The notes beneath the pieces are model-generated. The model searched no databases. It was not told where the DNA came from and was given only the letters and a program-made list of their open reading frames with translations. Both the position numbers and the translations under genes were made by a program. Of a stretch of 64,000 nucleotides of DNA, positions 41,819 through 54,400 are shown one piece after another. The stretch is taken from assembly GCF_905404315.1 (NCBI RefSeq), contig NC_066301.1:3968001-4032000 (forward strand). Direction: 5' to 3'. Source of the DNA: Leptidea sinapis (lineage: Eukaryota > Arthropoda > Insecta > Lepidoptera > Pieridae). Position 1 is the stretch's first letter. Each line of letters opens with the position of its first letter.

Positions 41819-42310
41819 AAGTAGCGTTAAATTGAAATATTTCAATTACTTGAATTCGTTGTCACCCTACCCTCGCCCTTTTTAATATTCCACCGTAGTA
41901 TTTGATATTAAATTCGGGTGTTTAAATATTGTCCGTGTGTTTCATTTCGTTATTATTGTTCAACTTAGCATAATAGCCGACAGGGTTGTAAATTTTTGGA
42001 ATGTTGACGAAAAAATAAAATTTCTGAAATACGGCTTTACTGAAATAAGACCGAATAATTGTTATTTATATCTACACAGATGTAAAACGGCCGTAGTTTT
42101 ATGGAGAGTAATAATTATAAGAAAACTTTTTATAAACGTTATTTTTACGTATTTTAAGAGACCCTACTCACTACACAGCCTAGCTTTCGGCAGTCGCAAT
42201 AGTGAGCTTACTACTAACTTACAATTTAATAACGTATAGACGAAAAAAAACGTGCAAGAACATCTCTAACGGAGATACAGTAAAATAAATAAGGAAAGCA
42301 ATTCCGTATA

Positions 42311-42627
42311 ACCAATGGGAGGCTCCTTTGCACAGGATGCCGGCTAGATTATGGGAACCACAACGGCACTTATTTCTGCCGTGAAGCAGTAATGTGTATC
42401 GAAACATTACTGTGTTTAGCTCTGAAGGGCGCCTTAGCTAGTGAAATTACTAGGCAAATGAGACTTTACATCTTATTTCTCAAGGTGACGAGCTCAATTG
42501 TAGTGCCGCTAGAATTTTTGGCTTTTCAAGAATACTAAGAGGCACTGCATTGTAATGGGCAGGGCGTATTAATTACCATCAGCTGAACGTCCCGCTCGTC
42601 TCGCCCCGTATTTTCATATAAAAAAGG
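42311..42627 (+). repeat. Family A repeat
   Basis: Near full length: ACCAATGGGAGGCTCCTTTG through CGTATTTTCATATAAAAAAG. Confidence 0.85.
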
Positions 42628-42629
42628 TG

Positions 42630-43916
42630 CTGTTATCGATTATAATTGACAAGTTGTAAAGAGTCAGCCACGCTTGGAGTAGCTCATTAGTATTTTGAAT
42701 AATATAATAAACCACTAGCTAACGCACACATTGAAAATTGAAATACTACTGCGGCAAATGTGCGGAAAGCGGCAACTACATACTCAGAAATTCTCATAAA
42801 TTCGCTCTTGCTGTGATCAACTAGCTAAGCTGACGTGCACTCAGGCGCCGTCTGTGTGGCACCGTGGCTGCCGCAGCCAGGAATGCGCAGGGGTAAAGCC
42901 CCTGCGCAGGTTATATATATAACTATGGTTATTGAAACTACTTTCTATTCGTATTCTACTATCGGTTTTTCATTTCGATGAAAATAGCTACGTTAAGTGC
43001 TACTAAAGTCAAAATCAAATATTATTCATCATTAGATAATATTACCACTAATTCATAAAGTTGACAATAATCGGCACGAAACTCAACAAATTAATGTTGT
43101 TTTAAAATTATTAACATAATATACAAAACTGACAAACTCGGAATGGAAAACGAATCGTAACAGATTTACAAGACACTTTGAAATATATTTTTTATTAAAA
43201 TGCACTGTGGCTTTCTGTAATTCGTCAATTTGGCTACAGTTAATTGTTACTATAACAACAATAAAACACATTTTTTTAAATTATATTCTTGTAATAATAT
43301 CGGGTCTGATAATGAAATAAAACTGCATAATATAATAAACACTAAAATATTTATTGAAATAATCAGGTACAATAATTTCACAACCATTAGCTATTCCAAG
43401 TAGCATTACAATTCACCGCGGTTCCTTGTCTTCTAAGTAATCGTTTACAAACTACAATAAGACATATATTATTTAAAAAAAAAATCATGAGAATTTAATA
43501 TATTGTATGGATCACAGTCAGTTTCTAAGTGAATAAAAATTTTACTAACGTGCATATCATCAGTCTGTTATTAAAATAAAGGCGGTGTTATTACAAAATA
43601 TAATAAATTAAACATGGCTCAGACACGAGTTTTGTTAAACAATATTTTAAAGATTAACGTTAAAACACCAGAAAGACACGAATTTGTAATAGAACTTATT
43701 TTAAATAAGTGTTAAAGACGTGTTTAACTTTTTTGTAATAGCATCGTAAATGTTTACTAAAACAGTGTGTGTAAATGAAAAGTTTACACAAAATAGTGTG
43801 CACAACGTGCCTAAAGAAGTTTTTATTTCACAGAACAGTCTAGAAGTCTCGTTCTTTTCAATACTTACAAATAATTTTCTAACGCGTTTCTAGTACGGTC
43901 GTAGTTTAACAATATG
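42630..43916. other. Gap, no gene seen
   Basis: Contains the hairpin at 42884. The segment 42660-42725 resembles 37780-37855 in inverse orientation (shared CGTGGCTGACTC and TTAGTGGTT-like words), an old dispersed repeat. Otherwise AT-rich. Confidence 0.45.
42884..42908. other. Perfect GC-rich hairpin
   Basis: TGCGCAGGGG and CCCCTGCGCA, a 10-bp stem with a 5-base loop, in a locally GC-rich stretch (42840-42910), followed by TTATATATATAA. Could be a transposon end or transcript hairpin. Confidence 0.6.
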
Positions 43917-44882
43917 TTAAGGTGCGTACAGACTGGTGAAACGTAACATAAAATGTATCATTCTACCATTCATTGCATGTTCGCTTGATGTGTATTTGTG
44001 AAGTTAGTTACAAGTTGCTACCATTGTCTACGGCTATGTATCGACTATCGACTATCGAGTAGTACTAACTTCAGTCATTAAACCAAGCTTACCTTGTGCG
44101 AACGCGTTTCATTTAAACAATACCCAAGCATATATATCATCGCTCCATAGCGCACTTATACTGCGCATTCACTACGAACCTCCCGCGCACGTCTGTTTCC
44201 ATTCAACCGCAAATCGTCCGTTTGTATTCGTTCGAAAAACCGAAAAATCACTGGGTCGCTCCGGGCGCGGCTTGTAATACTCGTAGCACTGACCTCTACA
44301 ATATACCATTGAACTGGCGGCTGTCAAAGTGTTTTTGTGCCTGTTTGATATTCGCCATTTTGGCGCTGTTGGCCATAGCGAGAGTCTGTGGTACTAAAAC
44401 TAGTGATGACAACTTCAGCAAACATCGATAGATAGTGGGAAACTATTTACAAAAAAAAATTGTGTACTTTATTACGTTGATCCTTGAAGTATAAATAACA
44501 CGGAAAACGAACGAAATTAATTCAAAATGCAAAAACACTTCAGAGTATTGTACGTTCCTTCACAGCCATTTGTATTATATGTCAAAATTGGTTCTCTGGA
44601 CGCTCGCGAGTGGCGCTTCAAATAGGCACAAAAAATTTGCTGTCAAACATATGAAACAACCTGTGCAGTGGTATTTATACAGGTAATGACTAATGACTCG
44701 TAGCGTGCGCGCACAAGACCTCGTGTTACAGAATGTGTACCTTTCATGATACATTGCAGCGATGTGTACGGCAAATTATTAAGCTATTGCATAGCTTCTA
44801 TCGCGGGCCTTGAGAAATTCCGTAACGAAAATAACCTAACACTTACTAGATGTATCTAAATATTTCGGCACACTTTTACAGT

Positions 44883-44948
44883 TGCCGTGGAACAGCGGTT
44901 ATCACATATGCTCGTTGTGCAAAAGGTCCCAGGTTCGAGCCTGGGGTA
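44883..44948 (+). pseudogene. tRNA-Val-like pseudogene or SINE head
   Basis: GCCGTGGAACAGCGGTTATC has an A-box-like start, and CCCAGGTTCGAGCCTGGG is a perfect T arm; the middle (anticodon arm) does not fold. Resembles a decayed tRNA-Val. Inside the 43920-45253 transposon. Confidence 0.5.
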
Positions 44949-45085
44949 AATCTAGTTTTTTTTTAAATTTCTTTATTATTATGCCAAGCATTTTTATTTA
45001 GTTTCACCTGTCCCGTTGTCTGTCTGTAATCAAATCTTGCAAGTTAAATTTTACTCAGTTCCCGTTTGCTTTTTTTTTAATTAAT

Positions 45086-45091
45086 TTTATT
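45086..45091 (-). terminator. MNS1: Candidate MNS1 poly(A) signal inside the transposon
   Basis: AATAAA on the minus strand, about 196 nt after the MNS1 stop. None occurs between the stop and the transposon end, so the gene may depend on this transposon-borne signal. Confidence 0.4.
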
Positions 45092-45286
45092 AAAAAAAAA
45101 TACTGCATAAATAAAATAAATTAATAATTATAATTGCATAAGTTGATAAAAAATGCTATGCAATAGCTTCACCGCGGCAGTCCCCGAGTGCCACACGTCT
45201 TTTTTCATTGCGTGATACATTTCATGTTACGTTTCACCAATCTGTACGCACCTTTACAGACTCCTTTGGCAAATAGTGGTTGAGGT

Positions 45287-45479
45287 TCAATAGTCCCTGA
45301 TGCGACGGCATTGCTGGTTACACTTGGGGTGCCTGTGGCTTGTTGCTGCGGCAGCCGGCAGCGACAGGTTAGCTGCGGTCAGGTCGCTCTGCGTGAGTAC
45401 ACCGGGCTGCAGGTACCCAATCACCCGGGGCACGTGTTCCTCCACTATCTTTTTACGTTCCTCCAATATATCACTGTCC
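45287..45479 (-). CDS. MNS1: MNS1 last exon
   Basis: 193 nt including the TGA stop. Acceptor GACATTGTTAG. EERKKIVEEHVPRVIGYLQP matches the conserved MNS1 C-terminal block; the last 30 residues (Ala, His, Cys-rich) are divergent. GC content is higher than in the other exons. Confidence 0.87.
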
Positions 45480-48400
45480 CTAACAATGTCAGTGTTGGAA
45501 ATTAACAACAAAAAAATCAGTGTTTAAAGTGTTTACGGTTCATTACACCTAACACAGCTGCTGGGGTACAAACCAACGTACTTATAAATGACCATAGATT
45601 GGAACTTGTGTATAACACTTCGGTCTTCTTACGTATCACGATACCAGTGGGAGATTCCTTTGCACAGGATGCCGGCTAGATTATGGGTACCACAACGGCG
45701 CCTATTTCTGCCGTGAAGCAGTAATGTGTAAACATTACTGTGTTTCAGTCTGAAGGGCGCCGTAGCTAGTGAAATTACTGGGTAAATGAGGCTTAACATT
45801 TTATGCCTCAAGATTACGAGCGCAGTTGTAGTGCCGCTCTGAATGTTTGGGTTTTTCATGAATCCTGAGCGGCACTGCATTGTAATGGGCAGGGCGTATC
45901 AATTACCATCAGCTGTACGTCCTGTTCGCCTCGTCCCTTATTTTCATTTGATGATAGAATGCTGTTCTTGTTAGTAAAATAAAATTATTACCTAGCGAGT
46001 TTTGTTTATTCAATCGTAAAATAACCCTCGAATGACAAATAAAGGTACTCAACTTCATATAAAAAAGTTTGAAATGGCGAACTATTTTCAACGATTCAAA
46101 ATAAACAAATAAAATATGTACCATTTCGCATATGTATTCTGTAAATTCTTTAATGTGTTCTCCTCGATCTGTTTCTCAGCCTGTCTGTGCTTAACGTTGT
46201 TTTGAATCTGTTGTTTTAGTTCCACTCTATACTTCTCCCTCGACTCCTTTTTCTTTCTCTCTTTTTCCCTTTCTTTCTCGTCTTCGATCGCCATCTTCGC
46301 TTCCGTCTGAAAAAGGCAAAATATTACTATTTTTGAAGACTGACAGACGAAATTTAAGATATAATACACAATATACGAACATTGGCCTCACCTAAAGGAA
46401 ATTAAAATGCAATTCTGTATAGTGTCATATTTAAACTGTCGCAAGATGAGTATTATAAGACACACTCTAAAAACAAACAGGCAGCCCATGTATAAACTAA
46501 CTACTATTACTATTTTAGAGTTACTAGAGCATCGTTATTAAATTAAAATACTGCGATTGGGGGACTCCTTTGCACCGGATGCCGGCTTGATTATGGGTAC
46601 CACAACGGCGCCTATTTCTGTGTGTGTTTGAATCTGTTACGGTCTTAAGGACGCCGTAGCTAGTGAAATTACACTGGGCAGATGAGACTTAAAATCTTAA
46701 TGTCTCAAGGTGACGAGCGCAATTGTAGTGCCGCTCTAATATTTTTGGTATTTTTAAGCCTCCTGAGCGACACTGTATTATAAGTTACCATCAGGTGAAC
46801 TTCTTCTTTTTTAATTTCACGTTTCGAACCGATCGATAGCTACCAAATTAGATATTTCATCATCACTGCTTTTAAGGTGGCTGACAAAGAAATTAATGTC
46901 TTACTAAGTTTGATTAAATATACTCACATCTTTTCTAAACTGTTCATCTCTAATCCTCTGCTCGGCAGCAAGTCTCTTTCTAGTCTCCATCTGCCCCATG
47001 AGAGATTCTCTCGTGTCTGCCTTCACTCTCTCCGCCTTATTTCTTTCTGTCAAGTCGTCTTGCACGTTTTTTTCTAAATACTCTTGTTCTTGAAGAAGTT
47101 TTATAATGTTTTCGCGCTTTTGACGCTCAGCCTAAAACGGTATATTTTTCTATTACATTACTAAGTTAGCAAAATTATATTATGAAAAATAAGCTATATT
47201 CATAATTTTCAAAGGTGCGGAGATGTCATAACTCCCATAATAGTTCATCAAATGTAATTTACAAATCGTTTAAAATCATAGATTTTTCAAAAATAAATAA
47301 TTATCACAGTGAGGGCAGTATAAACAACTAATCTTTTATATTGTAGATTAAGATTGCGCGTATAGACAATTTAAAATAACGCCATCTGTTATCGTGTTAT
47401 TAGATTGTTTCAGTGTCATCGTATATTGCATGGGAAGTATTCACGGGTAACCGTAGTGTTAAACTATTTTTGTAAACGGCATTTAGGCTATATTCTAAGC
47501 TAGCAGACCCGACAGACGTGGCTCTGTTCATAATAAAATAAAAACTCTTGCAGATGGAATTTTGGAAAATCCGTTTTTAGCTGACCTCCACTCGGTGAAA
47601 AGAATATTCCTACCAAATTTCAAGTCTTTAGCTCTAATTGTTCCAGAGATATCGTGATGAGTATAGGTGGAAATCTCTTATATATATATATAGAAGATAT
47701 GGTCAATAATTAGCCAATGATTAAGAAAAGTAGAAGAACTGAGCATACTGCTTCATTGAAAAAGTGGATTTATTATTGTCATCGTATTGAGTTCTTAAAA
47801 AAATAATTGTAAGGTTAAAAGTTCTATTAGTTTGTAAAGGTAATCTTTTCCACGCTCTGTATATTACATATATTGAAGTGAAACTTCTTTAGAATCGTTG
47901 TGATTTCAAACCGGATGCAACGGAAAAAATGACAGGTAAGAGACACAAATACAAAAATGTGTAGGATGAAGCCGGCAAAAAATGAGACAGAAATATGCAT
48001 ACTATTGAAGTGAAAACTTCTTTATCATCGTTGTGATTTGAAAGTCGATGAAACGAAAAAGCGACTGTAAAAAGAGCAGTCACATCAATTCATTATATTT
48101 AACATGGGATAATGAGATAGGGAGCATAATACAATGTTTTGGTACCAGGCGATCATAGTTAAAGAAGAGATTGTCTTAAGTATTGCGCGAGTATACCTTA
48201 ATATATTCTAACTCCAAGCGCACGACGTATTACTACATAGACACCAGGAGAACATATTATTATATATATAAGTGGTGGTAGGAATGTCTTTCATAGCGGT
48301 AGAAATCATGTGTCATCCTAACAACACGTACCAGGAATTCATATGCAGTTATACTAATATTATAAGGAGGAAAGATTTGATTGTTCGTTTGTTTGTTGGC

Positions 48401-51400
48401 AATGAATAGGCTCCGAAACTACTGAACCGATTTGAAAAATTATTTCACCGTTGGGTAGCTACACTATCCCAGGGTGATAGGCTATATTATATTTTCCAAA
48501 AAATTAGGGATCTTTACTAAAAAAATACCTAAAATATTCTTTACATCACGTGCGCTGCGAAAAGTATTGATGATAGAATAAAATAATGTACTACGCCTTT
48601 GTAGATCACTACATTTTTTACAAAAAGTGTCGCGACAGCATAATATGTTATCATCGTGGGGTATCTAGTTTACTATAAAATTTAACGCGAATAATATGGC
48701 CAAAAACTCAAAATCAACGTACACAGAAAACGAGCCATCAGATTTAGCTGACACAGCCCAAAACGATAGGCAACAATAATGTCAACTATAAGTAGCAAAA
48801 GTGACATTTTAATATTATGTGTTAAGAATTACTCTCACACACAGAAACATTCAGTGCGACCACCAGTCCGCGACAAAAATAAAATTTGGAAACAAAATTT
48901 TATGAAACATGCGGGACTCGAACCCACCTCTGGTTGAATTTTATTTGTATACTAGCTGACCCAGCAAACGTTGTATTGCCGATATTAAAATCGCGATACA
49001 AAAGTAACTGTTGATCGTAGATGGGTGAAAATTTGAAGTTGTATGTATTTTTTAAAGCTGACTCACAATTAATCAAATTTAAAAAATATGTCAAAAAAAA
49101 TTAATGATTAATCCTAGAAGTGAGAGTTATTATCACTTTAAAAACATAACAAATGAGTCCGCGACATTTCAATACCGATATGACATAATTACCTTTCAGT
49201 CAAAGATCATGATGAAATAATTATGATTACAGCCACCATCACTATGACAACATGTTACCACTCTTTTATTAGTTACAAAAATCAATATAATAAAAAGAGT
49301 ACCTCATCAGCTAATATTTTCTCTGACACCTTCTGATTTAGTTCTTCTTTCAGTTTAAGTTTGCGTTCTCTCTCTGCAATACTGTAAAATTGATAAGAAA
49401 AATATTTAAGACTAGATGACCCGACAGACGTTGTTCTGCATATAATAAATAAACTAACGTTTTTTTTATGAATTTGTCAATAATATATCATAACATCAAG
49501 AATTATTTCGTAAAATATGCTCCCTGTTGTTGTATTGAAATTGTTTCATAGCAAAACTGTCAAACCGTGCGTCAATAAATTCTCTCATAGAAAATATGTC
49601 CATACAAAACAAATATCGGACGACGGGGGACACATCAAAGGAAAAACAAAATTGTTGTTCTTATTTAATTCCGAACACTTTCATATTTATTCACCTTATA
49701 AACCTTGCCTGGACTTCCACAAATAATTCAAGGCCAAAATTAGCCAAATCGGTCCAGCCGTTCTCGAGTTTTAGCGAGACTAACGAACAGCAATTCATTT
49801 TTATATATATAAATTAAGTTTCCATTCCATTCCATTTCAGCCGGAAGACGTCCACTGCTGGACAAAGGCCTTCCCCAAAGCCATTACGATCGGTCCTGCG
49901 CTGCCCTCATCCAACATATTCCGGCAATCTTGACCAGATCGTCCATCTTGTGGGGGGTCTTACCAACACTACGTCTAAGGTACGTAGTCGCCACTCAAGG
50001 ACTTTACTGCCCCAAAGGCCATCAATCCATCGAGCTATGTAAAATTAAGTTAAGCTGTTCAAATTCCTACAGCCCAAACATTGCTGCTTGTTGCAATGGT
50101 ACACCAGTGGAAGCCTCCTTTGCACAGGTACACACTTCTGCCGTGAAACAGTAATGTGTAAACATTACTGTGTTTCGGTCTGAAAGGCGCCGTAGCTAGT
50201 GACATTACTGGGCAAATGAGACTTAACATCTTATGTCTCAAGGTGACGACCGCAATTGTAGTGCCACTCAGAATTTATGAGTATTTTAAGAATCCTGAGC
50301 GGCAATGCATTGTAATGGGTAGGTCGTATCAATTACCATCAGCTGAACGTCCTGTTCGTCTCGTCTCCCTTATTTTCATAAAAAAAAATATTTACTGGGA
50401 AATGGAACTTAGCATTTAATTCAACTCTAATTCCCAAGGATATGTACCATCATCTTTTTAGTTTCAGCACAGTTCTTCGGGCATTTACCCAAGACAAAGA
50501 TTACAAAGCCTTGAATGACATTGTAAATAATACCACAGCCTGGGAATAAGGATCACACAATACAAATGTAATAAAATTGACTTAAACAGTAGAAAAATGC
50601 CGTTTTTTTGCACACATTCTTCTTAAGCAATTTTTTCATTCAATAAAATATAATAAAATCCATTGTTGTATATAATTATTTGAATTAAAAAATTTTCGCA
50701 CCACTTAATTACTCTTTTTGCAGTTTTTTTTTATTAAATTTTATTTTGCAAAGGCAGCAAAATATTATATTAAGAAATATTTCAAGTGCACCGTTGTATG
50801 TTACTAATACTGAAATACATGAACACCTAGGCAGTACCACAATTGTTTGATACTAGTTTCAGAGAGATATAAAAGTAGAATGTCTTGCCACCCCAATGCT
50901 TTAGTAACACCTCTTGTAGACATTAACTATAGAAAACACTTGATCCACTATGATTTGCAAACACTTGACTTTTTTTTTCATGAGAATAAGGGACGAGACG
51001 AGCAGGACGTTCAGCTGATGGTAATTGATACGCCCTGCCCATTACAACGCAGTGCCGTTCAGGATTCTTGAAAAACCCCAAAAATTCTGAGCGGCACTAC
51101 AACTGCGCTCGTCACCTTGGGACATAAGATGTTAAGTCTCATTTGCCCAGTAATTTCACTAGCTACGGCACCCTTCAGACCGAAACACAGTAATGCTTAC
51201 ACGTTACTGCTTCTCGGCAGAAATAGGCGCCGTTGTAGTGCCCATAATCTAGCCGGCATCCTGTGCAAAGGAACCTCCCACTGGTTACTTCAAAGAGTAA
51301 GTAGTAGATGCTTCCATGGGGAAGCACACTCTACACGTGATAACTGGCAACACATCTGACTATAGTCTAAGACTGATTGCAGTTTACCAAAAAAATTATG

Positions 51401-54400
51401 AAATGAAGTTACGAGGTGAGCAAGATGTTCACCTGATGGTAAATGATACGGCCTGACCATTATAATTCAATGCTGAGCGGCATCACAATAGCACTCGTCA
51501 CTTTAAGTGCCCCCGCGCATTAGGCGGCCAGGTCGCGCGACCAAACCGCATGACCTGGCCGCCGTAGCTGCGATTCATCTGCGACCACGTAGCGACCACA
51601 TTTTGTCAGTTGAGTTCACATCGTGCTCAGAAATGGACGTCGAAGAAGGAATTATTGTTGCACTGATTTTATTATTACAAAAGCGAAAGAAAAAAAGAAC
51701 AAAAAACAAATTTTGGATTCACCCATTGTTACGGAATAGGCTTACAAAAGGGATATATCATACATACTTTCCTGACGTATTGCAATATGAAGATAAATTT
51801 TTTAACTATATGAGAATGTCTAAAAAAACTTTTTACGAGATCTTGAATGTTCTAAAACCACATATTACTGGATTCAGCCCATTTCGGGAGTGCATCTCTG
51901 CTGAAGAAAAATTGGTAATAACTTTGAGGTAAGATAACAAACGATAATAAAAGACTGTTTAATTAATTTTATTTTTATATATTTTTTTTATATTTTTAAA
52001 AAATCGAACCCGCAATCCTTGGTATTCCAACGTGCGATTTTTGTACAGTATAGTATCATCATATTGTATAACTATTGTATTTAATGAAATGATAAACAAT
52101 TAAAAAGGTTTAGATATTATTTATTAGTGCTTAATAAAAATATACAAATAAAACAATCCAAAACATTTAATCATTCGGAAACAGTTCAATGAAACCCGAA
52201 GCTTCAGATTCATTTGAGTGAGGGAAAGTAAGGTCGCTAGAAGCTGTGGAGTAGGAAGAAGATGGACGAGGTTGACTTTCTTGACGTTGATATATACTTT
52301 GGGAATATTTCAATGTAGATGGATTTGGTTGAGAGTAAATTTCCGTTCTTGGCCGGGTGTAATAGCCTGTATGACCTTGACTATGTTCAAAAGAAGTATT
52401 TGGAAATCCATAGCCAGTAAATTGAGGATTGCATTTATATTTATCTATTACCTGAATCAATTCAATTTGAGCTTTTGATTTTAATAGTTCTGGTATTTGT
52501 TTATATCCACTTAATAAAGATAACATAAACATTTTATCATAATCTTGAATACTATCTCCTTGTCTTGCTCTGCTCTAACACTGCTGTAAGCTTATCCACT
52601 TGTCGTGAAGTGCAGTCTTCGCTGTCAGTAATTTTCTTTGTTTTTTTGCGAGTATTTTCAGGAGTATCAGTCAACTCATTTGTTTGATTATCGTTTTCTT
52701 CCGGCGTCGTTTCTGATAAACTTGCACTGGTCTCATTAATTTCTAAGGTTGGCATTAAAAATTGTAATTGATCAAAGTAAATATAAGCTGATGTACGCTT
52801 AGCAGCTGAACCGCTTTTTGCGCCTTCTTAACTCTCTCGTAAAGGTGTCTCTTATATTTTTCCATTTCTTTTGAAGACTTAATCCTGCAAAAATTTTTTT
52901 TTTGTTTCAGATATTTAGCAAGTGGGTGTTCATTTGCAGAAATAAGTCATAACTTTCGAATAGGTCACACCACAGCGCGGGATTTTATGTATGATGTTTG
53001 TATTAAAATATGGCAGCTTATGAAACACATTGCGTTTCCTGAACCACATGAGTCAAAATGGTTAGAAGTGGCAGAAGGATTTAAACACAATGCACAATTT
53101 CCTAACTGCATTGGAGCCATTGACGGAAAACATATTGAATTAATAAAACCTGCGCATTCCGGTTCACTATATTTTAATTACAAAAACTATTTCTCACTTG
53201 TATTGCTTGCGATATGGAATGCAGATTATAAATTCATTTATATAGATGTAGGAGCCTATGGCAAATGCAGTGATTCAAACATTTTTAAAGAGTCAATATT
53301 CTACAGAAAACTTATGGATGGTCATCTGAATGTACCGCGTGGGACACCTATAGAAGAAAATGGTCCATCCATGCCATTTGTTCTTGTTGGCGATGAAGCA
53401 TTCCCGCTAACAGAAAACATAATGAGACCATATCCTGGGAGAAATTTAGACAACAAAAAGAAAATTTTTAACTACAGGCTATCTCGTGCACGTCGTTATA
53501 TAGAGTGTACTTTTGGGATATTGTCGAACAAATGGAGGATTTTTCATCGTCCCATCAATGTAGGAACAAACCTTGCAATTATTATAGTCCAAGCTCGATC
53601 AAACGATGGATACAGATTTGAAGATACGTTGCATATACAAAGTACCATGAATGATATACCTTCTGCACAAAATGTAAGAGCTAATAGAACATCATTTCAA
53701 TAGAGGAATCAATTCGCAGATTACTTTATTAATGCGGGAAAGCTTCCGTGGCAAGACAGACTGGCTTTCACATCATAACTAAATAGTATTAGGCATTTTC
53801 ATATAATAATAATAAAAACATAATTGAAAATATTTACCAAGTTCTCCGTTTTCTTTTTCTTCCAAATTTTCCCCACCAAATATATCAGTCAGCTCCAACC
53901 ATAATTGCCTTTTTAAATTTTTATTCGAATAATCATCCGACGACTGTTTCCATAGAGCTTCTCTGTTTTGAATTTCGATAATGAATCGCTCAGTATCGAA
54001 CATCCTGTATTCACAAAACACGTGTGGCCGCTGCGACCAGTGCGCGCACACTGATCTCAAATGGTGAAAAATGGTGAATCTCGTTGGTCGCGGCGGCTAA
54101 CTGGTCGCGTGTTGAGTCGCGATGTTTCTGCTGGCCGCGCGGCCATCACGTGGTCGCTGGCCGCTGGTCGCCTAGTGCGCGCACTTGCATATGTCACCGA
54201 AGAAATAGTTGGCCGCAGCGACCTGGCCGCCTAATGCGCGGAGGCACTTAAGGGATGCCCCTTAGCAGTCAAGCAGAAGAATTAATGTGTTCCGGTTTGA
54301 AAGGCGAAGCTAGTGAAAATACTGTTTTTTTATATTCTCTTGCAACACCACAGAAGTCGACGGAGCGTTGCCGGCTCTTTAGAAAAGGGTATTCGCTTTT

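Larger units (their letters stand above)
43920..45253. mobile_element. 1334-bp non-autonomous DNA transposon, TTA-flanked
   Basis: Inverted ends of about 41 bp (AGGTGCGTACAGAYTGGTGA onward, two mismatches) with TTA direct repeats outside (43917-43919, 45254-45256), which fits PIF/Harbinger. No transposase is seen. It contains a GC-rich stretch (44100-44430) with a short membrane-like ORF and a tRNA-like segment. Its right end is 34 bp past the MNS1 stop codon. Confidence 0.82.
52167..54003 (-). pseudogene. Harbinger MADF-BESS protein gene (2 exons, frameshifted)
   Basis: Harbinger elements carry a second DNA-binding protein (Myb/MADF type) that helps bring the transposase to the nucleus and the ends. 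Here exon 1 (54003-53838) starts MFDTERFIIEIQNREALWKQ, a MADF domain, and exon 2 (52884-52167) continues LQKKWKNIRDTFTREL, an acidic linker, then a BESS-like helix YDKMFMLSLLSGYKQIPELL. Two frameshifts break exon 2: one at an A-run near 52815-52820, where one base is missing for MADF to read on, and one near 52560-52575, before the BESS helix. The protein is probably not made in full from this copy. Confidence 0.82.
51507..54247. mobile_element. Complete PIF/Harbinger DNA transposon with two interdigitated genes
   Basis: 2741 bp with terminal inverted repeats of about 31 bp (GTGCCYCCGCGCATTAGGCG onward, one mismatch) and TTAA on both sides (51503-51506 and 54248-54251). Subterminal regions are rich in GCGACCA/TGGTCGC words. 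It encodes a DDE transposase on + and a MADF-BESS protein on -. It lies in the MNS1 intron between 49382 and 55133. The near-identical ends suggest a fairly recent insertion. Confidence 0.93.

Noticed and set aside
44222..44431. 69-codon ORF with a membrane-like segment
   Set aside because: It has no ATG (starts with TTG) and lies inside the TTA-flanked transposon; no family was recognised.
45300..45527. Plus-strand ORFs of 75 and 64 codons
   Set aside because: They are shadows of the GC-rich last MNS1 exon on the minus strand.
51507..51632. Upstream extension of the transposase from the longer open frame
   Set aside because: It would translate the inverted repeat itself; the ATG at 51633 has a better context and gives the expected length.
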